64,000 nucleotides of DNA from Ferruginibacter sp. (GCA_017983695.1 JAGOAX010000014.1:23184-87183), one strand, 5' to 3'. Positions 27,105-34,545 are shown, counted from the first letter of the stretch. The notes: generated by a model from the letters alone, not told the origin. Made by a program: numbers and translations.

Positions 27105-28388
27105 TCATCTCACTTCAAACAACTCTTCCCACCTGGTAGTATATCTCGGGCTTCTTAATTCCATCCGCATTTTCCAGTCTCTTGTTGTTCCTGTTGCAGC
27201 AAACTTTACTATATCATCTCTCATAGCAAAGTTTACATTATCCAGCATATCCATCAACAACCGTTTGCCATTTTGTTTTTCGGGTATAAATAAGTTTCCC
27301 TGTATGGTTTCATCGGGCACCAGGCCACTAAGCATCACACCTGCTTTTTTATAAAGCCGTCCCTGCTCATATAATTTGTCTACCAGTTTTACTGCAGGTT
27401 TTATTAATTCGTTGGTGGCCGAAGTGGCTACAGGTAATGTAACATAACTGCTAACTGTAGGCCCATGCCTGAAGTAAGTATTATGGCTTTGCTCTTTTGG
27501 TACCACAAATACACTGATAATATTAGCGGCACTTCGCTGCCGGCGTAATTTTTCCGCTGCACGGGACGTATAAGTAGCCACAGCCTCTTTAATATCAGTA
27601 ATATTATTTACGGCACTGCCAAACATTCTTGTAGTGGCAATCATTTTTTTTACTGTTAATTCTTTTTCCATTTCATTAACTGATTCTCCTTTCAATTCTT
27701 TCAGTAAACGGATGCCTACTACACCACCTAAATTTTTATGTGCCCACTCAGTTGTTTTTTTAGTCAGGTCAAATGCGGTGAATATCGCATTCATATCCGT
27801 TAATTTTTCTGCATATTGCCTGCCCACGCCCCATACTTCGCCAATGGGTGTGTTTTGTAAAGCATCTGCAATTTTTTCTTTTGTATCCAACACCACTACG
27901 CATTGTGTGGCCAGTTTATTTTTTTTGGCAAGATGGTTAGCTACTTTGGATAATACTTTTGTTGGTGCCACACCAACAGAAACTTTTATACCTGTCCATT
28001 CTTCAACGGTTGCTCTTATTTTCAATCCTGCTTTTTGTAAATCAGTTTCGGTAAACTCATCTAAATTTAAAAACGCTTCGTCAACAGAATATACTTCTAC
28101 ATTTTCTTTACCTACCAATATCCGTAATGTCTCCATTACCCGCCAGCTTAAATCGCCGTACAAATTATAATTAGAAGAAAATGTGGCCACACCATATTTT
28201 TCAATTAATGGTTTTGCTTTAAAATATGGCCCCGCCATTTCCACGCCCAATATTTTGGCTTCATCGCTCCGGGATATGATACAGCCATCGTTATTACTGA
28301 GTACAACAACAGGCTTATCATCTAAGTGCGGCTTAAATAATCTTTCGCAGCTGCAATAAAAACTGTTACAATCTACAATCGCTTTCAT
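27105..28388 (-). CDS. umuC: Y-family DNA polymerase UmuC
   Basis: 427 residues. The Y-family palm is complete: IVDCNSFYCSCERLF near the start, LSNNDGCIISRSDEAK, and VYSVDEAFLNLD with the catalytic Asp-Glu. The helix-hairpin-helix thumb (GEVWGVGRQYAEKL) and little finger plus UmuC C-terminal region follow. It copies damaged DNA in the SOS response. Its start overlaps the umuD stop by four bases, so the pair is translationally coupled. Confidence 0.95.
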   Translation of the reverse strand: MKAIVDCNSFYCSCERLFKPHLDDKPVVVLSNNDGCIISRSDEAKILGVEMAGPYFKAKPLIEKYGVATFSSNYNLYGDLSWRVMETLRILVGKENVEVYSVDEAFLNLDEFTETDLQKAGLKIRATVEEWTGIKVSVGVAPTKVLSKVANHLAKKNKLATQCVVVLDTKEKIADALQNTPIGEVWGVGRQYAEKLTDMNAIFTAFDLTKKTTEWAHKNLGGVVGIRLLKELKGESVNEMEKELTVKKMIATTRMFGSAVNNITDIKEAVATYTSRAAEKLRRQRSAANIISVFVVPKEQSHNTYFRHGPTVSSYVTLPVATSATNELIKPAVKLVDKLYEQGRLYKKAGVMLSGLVPDETIQGNLFIPEKQNGKRLLMDMLDNVNFAMRDDIVKFAATGTTRDWKMRMELRSPRYTTRWEELFEVR

Positions 28389-28816
28389 ACGCTTCTTATA
28401 ATATGTGCTACCACTCCCCAGATTTTAAAATCACTGAACTCACTCACATCAATCGGCGATAACCTGGGTGTTTCCGGTATCAATAACAATTTATTTAATG
28501 TTTTTTCGTAGCGTCGTATCAGCATTTCGCCATCAATTACAGCAATTACAATTTTACCGTTAACTGGTTTTATACTCCTGTCTACAATGGCAATATCACC
28601 ATCAAAAATGCCGGCGTTTATCATACTGTTGCCGCTCACCTTCATAAAAAATGTTGCCGGTTTGTTGCGAATGAGCTGTTCGTTCAGGTCAATACCCCGT
28701 TCCATATAATCATCTGCCGCAGCACCAAAGCCGGTGGCATTGGCAGTAGGCACATCCCATTGCTTATAACCCTTGCTGCCATTGTAAGCAGCGCCAAAAA
28801 ACTTTTCCACTTCCAT
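28385..28816 (-). CDS. umuD: UmuD-like S24 peptidase with Arg in place of the catalytic Lys
   Basis: 143 residues. It aligns without gaps to E. coli UmuD through TGFGAAADDYMERGIDLN, the SGNSM block (nucleophile Ser64, equal to Ser60) and the IDGEMLIRR strand. In E. coli the last block is VDGEFTVKK with catalytic Lys97; here both Lys positions are Arg (101, 102). UmuD normally cuts itself when RecA filaments form, and the product joins UmuC as Pol V. With Arg as general base, self-cleavage would be expected to be impaired, unless another residue serves. It is the first gene of the umuDC pair, with an AT-rich palindromic operator-like region upstream. Confidence 0.88.
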   Translation of the reverse strand: MEVEKFFGAAYNGSKGYKQWDVPTANATGFGAAADDYMERGIDLNEQLIRNKPATFFMKVSGNSMINAGIFDGDIAIVDRSIKPVNGKIVIAVIDGEMLIRRYEKTLNKLLLIPETPRLSPIDVSEFSDFKIWGVVAHIIRSV

Positions 28817-28834
28817 ATAAATAAATTTTGAATG

Positions 28835-28883
28835 ACTAAATTATTTAGTAAATTTACACTAAAATAATTAGCTAACAAATTTA
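28835..28883 (-). promoter_or_regulatory. umuDC promoter and operator-like palindromes
   Basis: A perfect 7-bp inverted repeat ACTAAAT-T-ATTTAGT (28835-28849) overlaps a second imperfect one, TAGTAAATTTACACTA. On the minus strand TAAATTTG (28883-28876) matches the -7 box, about 60 bases from the umuD start. Binding by LexA is possible but the site is not a known consensus. Confidence 0.5.
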
Positions 28884-28905
28884 GTAACCATATATTTTCA
28901 CAATC

Positions 28906-29541
28906 ATGAAAGATTTAAGCAACACTATCCCAGGTTACCGGGTGTATGAATATCTTTTGGTATTAAATCCCCACGAAGAACTGCGGAATAAAATAACAGC
29001 AATAAAAGCTGAATTTTATAATACCTACCAGGCCGAACCGTCCCGAAAGCATTCGGGAGGAAAGCCACACCTCACCCTTGTAAATTTTCTGCAATACGGG
29101 TTGATGGAAGACCGTATCGTCAATCGTTTAAAAATGATTGCCATGGGTTATCATCCTGTAAAAATTGAATTAAAAGATTACGGCAGTTTTCCATCGCATA
29201 CTATTTATATAAACGTAACCAGCAAAGTGCCGGTACAAAACCTGGTAAAGCAAATACGTGCCGAAGCACAGCGATTGATGAAACTGAATGAAGATAATAA
29301 ACCGCATTTCATCATGGAACCACATATGACCGTTGCCCGGAGATTATTACCCTGGCAGTATGAAAAAGGCTGGCTCGAATACAGCCATAAACATTTTACG
29401 GGAAAATTTATTGCCGACAGTATGTTATTATTAAAGCGCCCTGTGTTCGAATTAAAATATGAGATAGTACAGCGTTTTGAATTTCAAAATTTACCGGTAA
29501 ATACAACACAGGGAGAATTGTTTGGGACCCCTGTCCCCTAA
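28906..29541 (+). CDS. 2'-5' RNA ligase/2H phosphoesterase family protein
   Basis: 211 residues with two HxT motifs, PHLTLVNF (near 55) and PHMTVARR (near 145), the pair that defines 2H phosphoesterases and 2'-5' RNA ligases. These act on 2',3'-cyclic or 2'-5' RNA ends. Residues 46-51 (SRKHSG) are encoded by an in-frame CCCGAA...TTCGGG palindrome just before the first motif, and the last residues (GTPVP) and stop by a G/C-run repeat. It is divergent from umuDC. A role alongside the RtcB locus 4 kb away is only speculation. Confidence 0.8.
   Translation: MKDLSNTIPGYRVYEYLLVLNPHEELRNKITAIKAEFYNTYQAEPSRKHSGGKPHLTLVNFLQYGLMEDRIVNRLKMIAMGYHPVKIELKDYGSFPSHTIYINVTSKVPVQNLVKQIRAEAQRLMKLNEDNKPHFIMEPHMTVARRLLPWQYEKGWLEYSHKHFTGKFIADSMLLLKRPVFELKYEIVQRFEFQNLPVNTTQGELFGTPVP
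29041..29058. repeat. CCCGA-type palindrome inside the 2H phosphoesterase gene
   Basis: TCCCGAA-AGCA-TTCGGGA, a perfect 7-bp stem, translated in frame. Related to copies at 34018, 34640, 36358 and 55678. Confidence 0.8.
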
Positions 29542-29547
29542 AGGGGA
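29534..29547. repeat. G/C-run palindrome supplying a stop codon
   Basis: TCCCCTAAAGGGGA; the TAA at 29539-29541 is the stop of the preceding gene and CCCCT upstream encodes its last prolines. Confidence 0.75.
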
Positions 29548-29897
29548 ACTTAGAATGTTATAGCATTAGCAAATTGAAAAAGCGTTAAAATTAAAAATGT
29601 TTTTTTTGGGACAAGCATTTTTTCTTTATTCAACTTCATTGGCGTCGCACTCTTGTACATTTTGTTCTTTATTCAACTGTTTGAATCTAAGAGTAGAATT
29701 GCCAATGCTGAAGCCACAGTAGCACAAAAGCCACATCAGGGAACCAAACCGAAATCGGGCTGTTTTCGATTTCGGGACTCTTTTTTTGTTTCTTTTTTGG
29801 AGAAGCAAAAAAGAAAACATTACTCAGAGAGTAGCAATAAATAAAGATCAATTAATCAGCAATAAAAATAATTAGTGCAATCAAAAAAACAAACTCA
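29548..29897. other. Intergenic stretch with dispersed repeat and hairpin, no convincing gene
   Basis: 29623-29682 contains TTTATTCAACTTCATTGGC and CACTCTTGTAC, shared in the same order with 46767-46860. A long stem CCGAAATCG (29749-29757) with CGATTTCGG (29767-29775) is followed by a T run at 29781-29787 and could terminate transcription. The 63-codon ORF across this stretch runs through the hairpin and is not believed to be a gene. Confidence 0.6.
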
Positions 29898-31010
29898 ATG
29901 GAAAATAATAAACTGCAACAAGACCACCACAAAGTTTCTGTAAAAGAACAGAGCGAATCTGTACAATACGTACCCGGCCGCGGCGCACAATTCAATACTA
30001 AAAACCGGTTTTTTAAAGATGAAAAAACACAGGAGCATATTGAAGGCATCGACGATTGGGAAGCAACTAATATTGCCACACAATACATAGAGCAACAAAG
30101 CAAAACTATTGTAAACAAAGTAGAGAGTAAAGATGTGGGTATGAGTTACAGCATGAACCCTTATGCCGGTTGTGAGCATGGCTGCATTTACTGCTATGCC
30201 CGTAATGTGCATGAATACTGGGGCTACAGTGCTGGACTCGATTTTGAACAGAAGATCATCATCAAAAAAAATGCACCACAGCTGCTGCGTAAATTTTTAA
30301 TGCATCCTAAATGGGATGCCACACCCATCATGCTAAGCGGTAATACCGATTGTTATCAACCCGCCGAACAAACCTATCGCTTAACAAGAGGATTACTGGA
30401 AGTATGTAATGAATTTAATCAGCCGGTAGGCATACTCACTAAAAATGCCTGGATATTAAAAGACAAAGATGTGTTGCAGGAAATGGCAAAGAAAAAAATT
30501 GTATCGGCAATGGTATCCATCACTTCTTTTAATGAAGATTTAAGAAGAACGATGGAGCCACGAACAGTAACTGCCAAACAAAAACTAAAAGTGATCAATG
30601 AACTCAGCAGTGCCGGTGTACGTATGGGTATAATGATGGGGCCAATGATACCGGGCCTGAATGAACACGAAATGCAACGCATTATGAAAGCCGCAGCAGA
30701 CAATGGCGCTACATTTACCGCTTATACTTTTATCCGTTTAAATGGCGCTATTAAATTTTTGTTTCATGATTGGTTGTATAAAAACTTTCCCAACCACGCC
30801 GATAAAGTATGGCACTTAATTGAACAAAGCCACGATGGAAAAGTAAACGATACCCGTTGGGGCGTACGCATGCGTGGCGAAGGCAGTATTGCCGATATGG
30901 TGGCACAACAGTATAAAAAATATGGCAAGCTTTATCGCATGAATGCAGAAGAGTGGAGTTTGGATACCAGTAAGTTTAGAGTGCCGGGTGAGCAGGGGAG
31001 GTTGTTTTGA
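29898..31010 (+). CDS. PA0069-family radical SAM protein
   Basis: 370 residues. The radical SAM cysteines are in NPYAGCEHGCIYCYAR (CxxxCxxC), followed by MLSGNTDCYQPAEQ and a barrel with VSITSFNEDLRRTMEPR and GMMMGPMIPGLNE-like segments. The family is related to spore photoproduct lyase, but its reaction is not established. It ends in a strong bidirectional terminator shared with the convergent M1 peptidase gene. Confidence 0.9.
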   Translation: MENNKLQQDHHKVSVKEQSESVQYVPGRGAQFNTKNRFFKDEKTQEHIEGIDDWEATNIATQYIEQQSKTIVNKVESKDVGMSYSMNPYAGCEHGCIYCYARNVHEYWGYSAGLDFEQKIIIKKNAPQLLRKFLMHPKWDATPIMLSGNTDCYQPAEQTYRLTRGLLEVCNEFNQPVGILTKNAWILKDKDVLQEMAKKKIVSAMVSITSFNEDLRRTMEPRTVTAKQKLKVINELSSAGVRMGIMMGPMIPGLNEHEMQRIMKAAADNGATFTAYTFIRLNGAIKFLFHDWLYKNFPNHADKVWHLIEQSHDGKVNDTRWGVRMRGEGSIADMVAQQYKKYGKLYRMNAEEWSLDTSKFRVPGEQGRLF

Positions 31011-31037
31011 AAATTCTTTAAGCAACTAAATAAAAAA

Positions 31038-31063
31038 GCCGCCGGAACTCCGGCGGCTTTTTT
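31038..31063. terminator. Bidirectional terminator between radical SAM and M1 peptidase genes
   Basis: An 8-bp GC stem (GCCGCCGG, loop AACT, CCGGCGGC) is flanked by A6 on the left and T6 on the right. Confidence 0.95.
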
Positions 31064-31075
31064 ATAAAAATACTT

Positions 31076-33151
31076 TTAATGACTTACTACAAATTTTTTC
31101 ACATCAGTTATCACACCATTTTCAATTACCTGCAATAGGTAGGTACCTGCTGTAAATTTTTCAACATTTATTTTTTCAACAGCACTGCCTGCATTCATTT
31201 TAAATATTGTTTTACCCGACATATCAACAACCTGCAGTAAAGAATTTGCTACAACAGCATTACGCATTACCAGTAATTCATTACTTACCGGGTTAGGATA
31301 AATATTTACTTTGTTGGTAAACTTTAGCCCTGTGCCGTTATCAATCATCATTGATAATGGTGTTGATGATTTGGTAGTGGTGCCTGTTGCCATAGTAACA
31401 TTGTTAGGATCGAAAGAAACAGTTGCAGGTGCAAAGGTTAAATTAAAGCTGGCTTTTTTTCCGGCAAAGCCGGCGCCAATACCATTGCCTGCAATAAAGA
31501 TTGAATCACCTCTGTCGTACATTGTTAAAAATGTGCTTACAGTATTTCCTGAGTTGGCAACTTTTAATACTACCGGCATTGGAAAATAAGAGACTGAAGA
31601 GCCGGTGCTTCTTGTTTGATTTAATTGTACGGTAATATTATTTCCTGTGGTGCTCCAGTTTACAGTATATGATGGTGTGCCATAACCATATATCCAGGCA
31701 TTATAGAAGTGGCTCATGTCGGCACCAAACTGGTTTTCAAAATTTCTTTCCACATCAGCAGTGCCTGCAGCTTTGTAAGCAAGTAAGGTATCATTTAAAT
31801 AATCACGACATGCCTGAAAAAATTTAGTATCACCCAATAAAGTTCTCATCATAGAGACAACCATTGCCCCTCTTTCATAAACAGCGTTGTCATTATTGGT
31901 AGTCCAGATGGTATTGGAAGAACTTGCATCAACAATATAAATCGGTGTGGTAGTTACTGCCCTCGCAGCTGTTTTAATACTACCCCTGTATGTAACAGCA
32001 TTGGTTAAACCTGTTACCAGTTCGGCAGCAAGTATTTCATTATATCTTGCAAAGCCTTCATTCACCCATAGGTCATTCCATGTGGCGCAGGTAACTTTAT
32101 CGCCAAACCATTGATGTGATAATTCATGAGCAATAATACTCCAACTGGTTAATGCAGAGCTGCCCATACCGGCAAAAGTCTGGTGCTCCATTCCACCACC
32201 AAAACCAAATTCGTAATAGCCATGCTTTTCATTTTTAAAAGGATAGTCGCCATACTTGTTACTGAATTGCACTAACTCAGTTCTGCTTTTATCCAGTGCA
32301 GTTAAAATACTGTTTACCTTACTGGTGGTTTTTCCGGGAAATAAATTATAAACTACAGGTACATTAACACCGCCAATATTTACTGGTGTACGATAGTAAC
32401 GATTATACTTGGCAACGCCAAGCGAAACAAGATAAGATGCAATTGGATAGCGATGCTTAAATTTAAAAATACGGCTTGTGCCGGAAATTGACGAGTCAAT
32501 CAGTTTTCCATTTGCTGCTACCCAAAATGCACTGGGTACGCTTACAATTATATCCATCGAATCAATTTTGTCCTGCATATTATGTTTGCAGGGCCACCAG
32601 TCTCTGTCTTCGTATGACTCTGATAAAGTGTAAATATAATTATTGCTAGAGGTACCACCTTTTTGATATCCGAGAGCCTGGCCGCTTACTGCAGGAGGTG
32701 TGCCTCTGTAAAAAATAGTTAATGAATCCTGTGTGCCGGTTAATGCAATTGCAGCAGGAAATGTTAACTGTAAAATTTTTGATGTACTCCACATAATATT
32801 ACCGGCAGTAAGTTTAGTGCCGTGATAAGTTACGGAGTCAATAGTATGTACATTATTAAAATCAAAACTAACCTGGCTTATATTGTCCAGTTTGGTTACA
32901 AAGTAGGTGGTAACATTTCCCTTTAGGTATTTTGCAGGCGAAGTAGCAGAGGGAGAGTCGGGGCTTATTCTCCAATAGCAACGATGATAAATAACATCGA
33001 TGTTAGCAGCCTGGCCCGGAGCCTGAAGTTGAGGAATTGTTTTGTTTTGTAAAGGATGATGATAGAGCGCATTTTTTTGTGCAGAAATGTTTGTAGAAAA
33101 AACAGTGCAAAATAATAAAAGCACGAGCAGGTTTAATGAATAGCGTTTCAT
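31076..33151 (-). CDS. Secreted M1-family aminopeptidase with type IX sorting domain
   Basis: 691 residues with a signal peptide (LLVLLLFCTVFSTNISAQ). The M1 catalytic motif is HELSHQWFGDKVTCATWNDLW with the third zinc ligand Glu in VNEGFARY; the substrate motif is FGGGMEHQTF (GxMEN type). The last 80 residues form a type A sorting domain: NIYPNPVSNELLV, VVDMSGKTIF and GTYLLQVIENG...KKFVVSH, which directs export through the type IX system. It probably trims peptides outside the cell for uptake. This domain supports placement in Bacteroidota. Confidence 0.95.
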   Translation of the reverse strand: MKRYSLNLLVLLLFCTVFSTNISAQKNALYHHPLQNKTIPQLQAPGQAANIDVIYHRCYWRISPDSPSATSPAKYLKGNVTTYFVTKLDNISQVSFDFNNVHTIDSVTYHGTKLTAGNIMWSTSKILQLTFPAAIALTGTQDSLTIFYRGTPPAVSGQALGYQKGGTSSNNYIYTLSESYEDRDWWPCKHNMQDKIDSMDIIVSVPSAFWVAANGKLIDSSISGTSRIFKFKHRYPIASYLVSLGVAKYNRYYRTPVNIGGVNVPVVYNLFPGKTTSKVNSILTALDKSRTELVQFSNKYGDYPFKNEKHGYYEFGFGGGMEHQTFAGMGSSALTSWSIIAHELSHQWFGDKVTCATWNDLWVNEGFARYNEILAAELVTGLTNAVTYRGSIKTAARAVTTTPIYIVDASSSNTIWTTNNDNAVYERGAMVVSMMRTLLGDTKFFQACRDYLNDTLLAYKAAGTADVERNFENQFGADMSHFYNAWIYGYGTPSYTVNWSTTGNNITVQLNQTRSTGSSVSYFPMPVVLKVANSGNTVSTFLTMYDRGDSIFIAGNGIGAGFAGKKASFNLTFAPATVSFDPNNVTMATGTTTKSSTPLSMMIDNGTGLKFTNKVNIYPNPVSNELLVMRNAVVANSLLQVVDMSGKTIFKMNAGSAVEKINVEKFTAGTYLLQVIENGVITDVKKFVVSH

Positions 33152-33233
33152 GTGAATTAGGTGGTTTAATGAATAAGGTTAGTTAGAGGAAGGAAAGGTA
33201 AGTGCAATTAAAATCAATAAAAAAATAAAATTA

Positions 33234-33266
33234 TTTGGCAGTTTCAAAAAAATAACTTCATCTTTG
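33234..33266 (+). promoter_or_regulatory. Promoter of the small-ORF/tRNA locus
   Basis: TTTG (33234-33237) and CATCTTTG (33259-33266) are 21 bases apart, the spacing of Bacteroidota -33/-7 promoters. CAGCGCAAATAAAA follows, then the small ORF at 33297. It also divides this locus from the divergent M1 peptidase. Confidence 0.6.
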
Positions 33267-33296
33267 CAGCGCAAATAAAATTAAAAACAACAAAAC

Positions 33297-33389
33297 ATGT
33301 TACGCACACAACTACATATTAAAGCGGTGAATTGTTTTAGTCCGAAGTCGGATTATGGCAATAGCGGGGCATGTTATGCTGCATCATAA
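33297..33389 (+). CDS. Small ORF (30 residues), unknown
   Basis: The frame starts with ATG 31 bases after a good promoter and has an A-rich leader. The product starts MLRTQLHIKAVNCFSPKSD and ends GACYAAS. A rho-independent terminator lies 34 bases after its stop, so promoter, ORF and terminator make a complete small transcription unit. No family is recognised. It could equally be a small RNA whose ORF is chance. Confidence 0.4.
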   Translation: MLRTQLHIKAVNCFSPKSDYGNSGACYAAS

Positions 33390-33422
33390 AGTTTATCAAA
33401 ACCAACTGATTCTAATAACGAG

Positions 33423-33448
33423 CCCCGACAAAAAGTTGGGGTTTTTTT
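33423..33448 (+). terminator. Rho-independent terminator after first small ORF
   Basis: CCCCGAC pairs with GTTGGGG (one G-T pair) around AAAAA, followed by seven T. Confidence 0.85.
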
Positions 33449-33509
33449 ATGCAATAAAATTAAACAGGCATCTAAGAAAAAAGTTAAAAGGCAAAACTTA
33501 AAAATAAAA

Positions 33510-33689
33510 ATGCAACAGCTACAACATAAACAATTTACAACCTTGCCTACCGGCAGGCAGGTGCGGAATGAGCAATCAGCATTACGCATACGCTATTGTT
33601 ATGTGCCGTTGAGTGCAGGTTTTACAGCAATTGGTAAAGTGAGTGATAATGATAAAATACGACCGTGGTTTAAACGACAGGAAGCATAA
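33510..33689 (+). CDS. Small ORF (59 residues) containing a palindrome-encoded segment
   Basis: ATG follows an A-rich leader. The product has LPTGRQV at residues 12-18, the translation of a CCGGCAGGCAGG-type palindrome (33545-33561) related to the one in tRNA-Cys, then RNEQSALRIRYCYV and a charged end (DNDKIRPWFKRQEA). A terminator follows 20 bases after the stop. No family is recognised. The in-frame palindrome and the terminator on both sides suggest a real small gene but do not prove it. Confidence 0.4.
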   Translation: MQQLQHKQFTTLPTGRQVRNEQSALRIRYCYVPLSAGFTAIGKVSDNDKIRPWFKRQEA

Positions 33690-33708
33690 TATGCTTCAAT
33701 AAGTAAAA

Positions 33709-33738
33709 CCCGGTCGCAAAATACGACCGGGTTTTTTT
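33709..33738 (+). terminator. Rho-independent terminator after second small ORF
   Basis: CCCGGTCG and CGACCGGG form a perfect 8-bp stem around a 7-base loop, followed by seven T. Confidence 0.9.
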
Positions 33739-33772
33739 GTGCAGTTAAAATTATATGGGAAAGGAGGAAAGT

Positions 33773-33809
33773 AGCTGCTCCTTGTGAGATGCAACAAGGG
33801 CAGCTTTTT
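33773..33809 (+). terminator. Strong hairpin with T run directly before the tRNA array
   Basis: AGCTGC-T-CCTTGT pairs with ACAAGG-GCAGCT (12 bp, one bulged T) around GAGATGCA, followed by TTTTT. It is the third terminator-like hairpin in 390 bases, so the array may have its own promoter between 33810 and 33834, although no clear -7 box is seen there. Confidence 0.65.
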
Positions 33810-33834
33810 CTAAAAAGTTCTTTGATTGAAAAAT

Positions 33835-33910
33835 ATAGAAGTATTCCGATTGGCCGGATACTCCGCCTGGACCGGAGAGGCTGCAGGTTCGAATCCTGTC
33901 TTCTATACCA
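33835..33910 (+). tRNA. tRNA-Pro-like (TGG) with C at position 33
   Basis: 76 nt including encoded CCA. Acceptor ATAGAAG pairs with CTTCTAT; anticodon stem CTCCG/CGGAG encloses CCTGGAC; T-arm GCAGG-TTCGAAT-CCTGT. The anticodon position reads TGG, but the base before it is C where tRNAs have an invariant U33. The A1-T72 pair and AT-rich acceptor are unlike normal tRNA-Pro. Isotype is uncertain. Confidence 0.65.
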
Positions 33911-33925
33911 TCGTTGATAACGAAC

Positions 33926-33997
33926 GGTTCGTTAGTGTAACGGCTAACATTACAGATTGTCGATCTGTCGCTACGGGTTCGATTCCCGTACGAACCG
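33926..33997 (+). tRNA. tRNA-Asp (GTC)
   Basis: 72 nt, no encoded CCA. Acceptor GGTTCGT/ACGAACC, D-arm GTGT-AACGGCTA-ACAT, anticodon arm ACAGA-TTGTCGA-TCTGT, T-arm ACGGG-TTCGATT-CCCGT. G73 is the Asp identity base. A canonical fold. Confidence 0.92.
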
Positions 33998-34004
33998 CAA
34001 AAAA

Positions 34005-34079
34005 TATTGAGTTGTGATCCCGATGCATCGGAATCAGAATTTGACTCTGAAGGAGATAGTTCGAGTCTATCCTCAATAA
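34005..34079 (+). tRNA. tRNA-Gln (TTG) with palindrome in place of the D-arm
   Basis: 75 nt. Acceptor TATTGAG/CTCAATA, anticodon arm TCAGA-ATTTGAC-TCTGA, T-arm GATAG-TTCGAGT-CTATC are sound. The 22-nt D region (34012-34033) lacks the GG-containing loop; it carries TCCCGATGCATCGGA (34018-34032), a member of the CCCGAT palindrome family. A normal D-loop/T-loop contact cannot form as written. Confidence 0.78.
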
Positions 34080-34084
34080 CAAAT

Positions 34085-34157
34085 GTTGACTTTAGCTTAA
34101 CTGGTAAAGTATCACACTGTGAATGTGAAGAACAGGGTTCAAGTCCCGGAGTCAACC
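34085..34157 (+). tRNA. tRNA-His (GTG)
   Basis: 73 nt. Acceptor GTTGACT/AGTCAAC, anticodon arm TCACA-CTGTGAA-TGTGA, T-arm CAGGG-TTCAAGT-CCCGG with one mismatch. C73 fits His identity; the base at -1 is T, so G-1 would have to be added after transcription. Confidence 0.88.
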
Positions 34158-34159
34158 AA

Positions 34160-34253
34160 TGCGGCTTGGTGTAACGGCAACATAATCATCTTCCTTTTTT
34201 TCTAAGAGGTAAACATAAGATGAATGTATTCAGTTCGAATCTGGAAGTCGTAC
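34160..34253 (+). tRNA. tRNA-like gene with a 24-nt segment in the anticodon position (intron-like)
   Basis: Acceptor TGCGGCT/AGTCGTA (two G-T pairs), D-arm GTGT-AACGGCA-ACAT, anticodon stem TCATC/GATGA, 5-nt variable loop and T-arm TTCAG-TTCGAAT-CTGGA are all in register. Within the anticodon loop, T32 T33 and A37 A38 are present, but 24 nt (34193-34216) stand between them where 3 belong. The segment folds as CCTTTT-TTTCT-AAGAGG plus TAAACAT. Removing 21 nt could leave TT-CCT-AA (Arg) or TT-CAT-AA (Met/Ile). It resembles the tRNA-Met at 34309 in acceptor and D-arm. Too small for a group I intron. Confidence 0.6.
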
Positions 34254-34260
34254 AAAGATT

Positions 34261-34305
34261 GTCTGAACAGGGATTTTGGTGGATGAAAAGGATTAATAGG
34301 ATTTG
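34261..34305. repeat. GTCTGAAC/GGATT dispersed repeat, half copy
   Basis: GTCTGAACAGGGATT and GGATTAATAGGATTTG between two array tRNAs match one arm of the palindromic copies at 34838 and 38444. Confidence 0.7.
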
Positions 34306-34308
34306 TAT

Positions 34309-34380
34309 TGCGACTTGGTGTAACGCTAACATGCCGGCCTCATAAACCGGAGAATACAAGTTCGAGTCTTGTGGTCGCAA
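34309..34380 (+). tRNA. tRNA-Met (CAT)
   Basis: 72 nt. Acceptor TGCGACT/GGTCGCA, D-arm GTGT-AACGCTA-ACAT, anticodon arm CCGGC-CTCATAA-ACCGG (one C-A mismatch next to the loop), T-arm ACAAG-TTCGAGT-CTTGT, A73. Elongator Met or modified Ile2 cannot be told apart. Confidence 0.85.
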
Positions 34381-34385
34381 CAAAA

Positions 34386-34458
34386 GATGACTTAACTCAA
34401 TTGGCAGAGTGCTATCCTGATACGATAGTAGTTAAAGGTTCAAGTCCTTTAGTCATCA
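34386..34458 (+). tRNA. tRNA-Ile (GAT)
   Basis: 73 nt, fully canonical: GATGACT/AGTCATC, ACTC-AATTGGCA-GAGT, CTATC-CTGATAC-GATAG, AAAGG-TTCAAGT-CCTTT, A73. Confidence 0.93.
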
Positions 34459-34464
34459 CAAAAC

Positions 34465-34543
34465 TGGTTCGTAACTCAATTGGTTTTAGAGTACCGGTCT
34501 TTTACACCGGGTGTTGTGAGTTCGAGTCTCACCGGGCCAACCA
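34465..34543 (+). tRNA. tRNA-Lys (TTT)
   Basis: 76 nt plus encoded CCA. TGGTTCG/CGGGCCA with two G-T pairs, ACTC-AATTGGTTTTA-GAGT, CCGGT-CTTTTAC-ACCGG, GTGAG-TTCGAGT-CTCAC. Lys tRNA is the classic target of PrrC anticodon nuclease. Confidence 0.92.
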
Positions 34544-34545
34544 AT

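Noticed and set aside
29653..29844. 63-codon ORF after the 2H phosphoesterase gene
   Set aside because: It is made of dispersed repeat and a long hairpin, with no leader and no recognisable protein pattern.
34160..34253. Group I intron in a tRNA
   Set aside because: The extra segment is only about 21 nt, far too short for a self-splicing intron.
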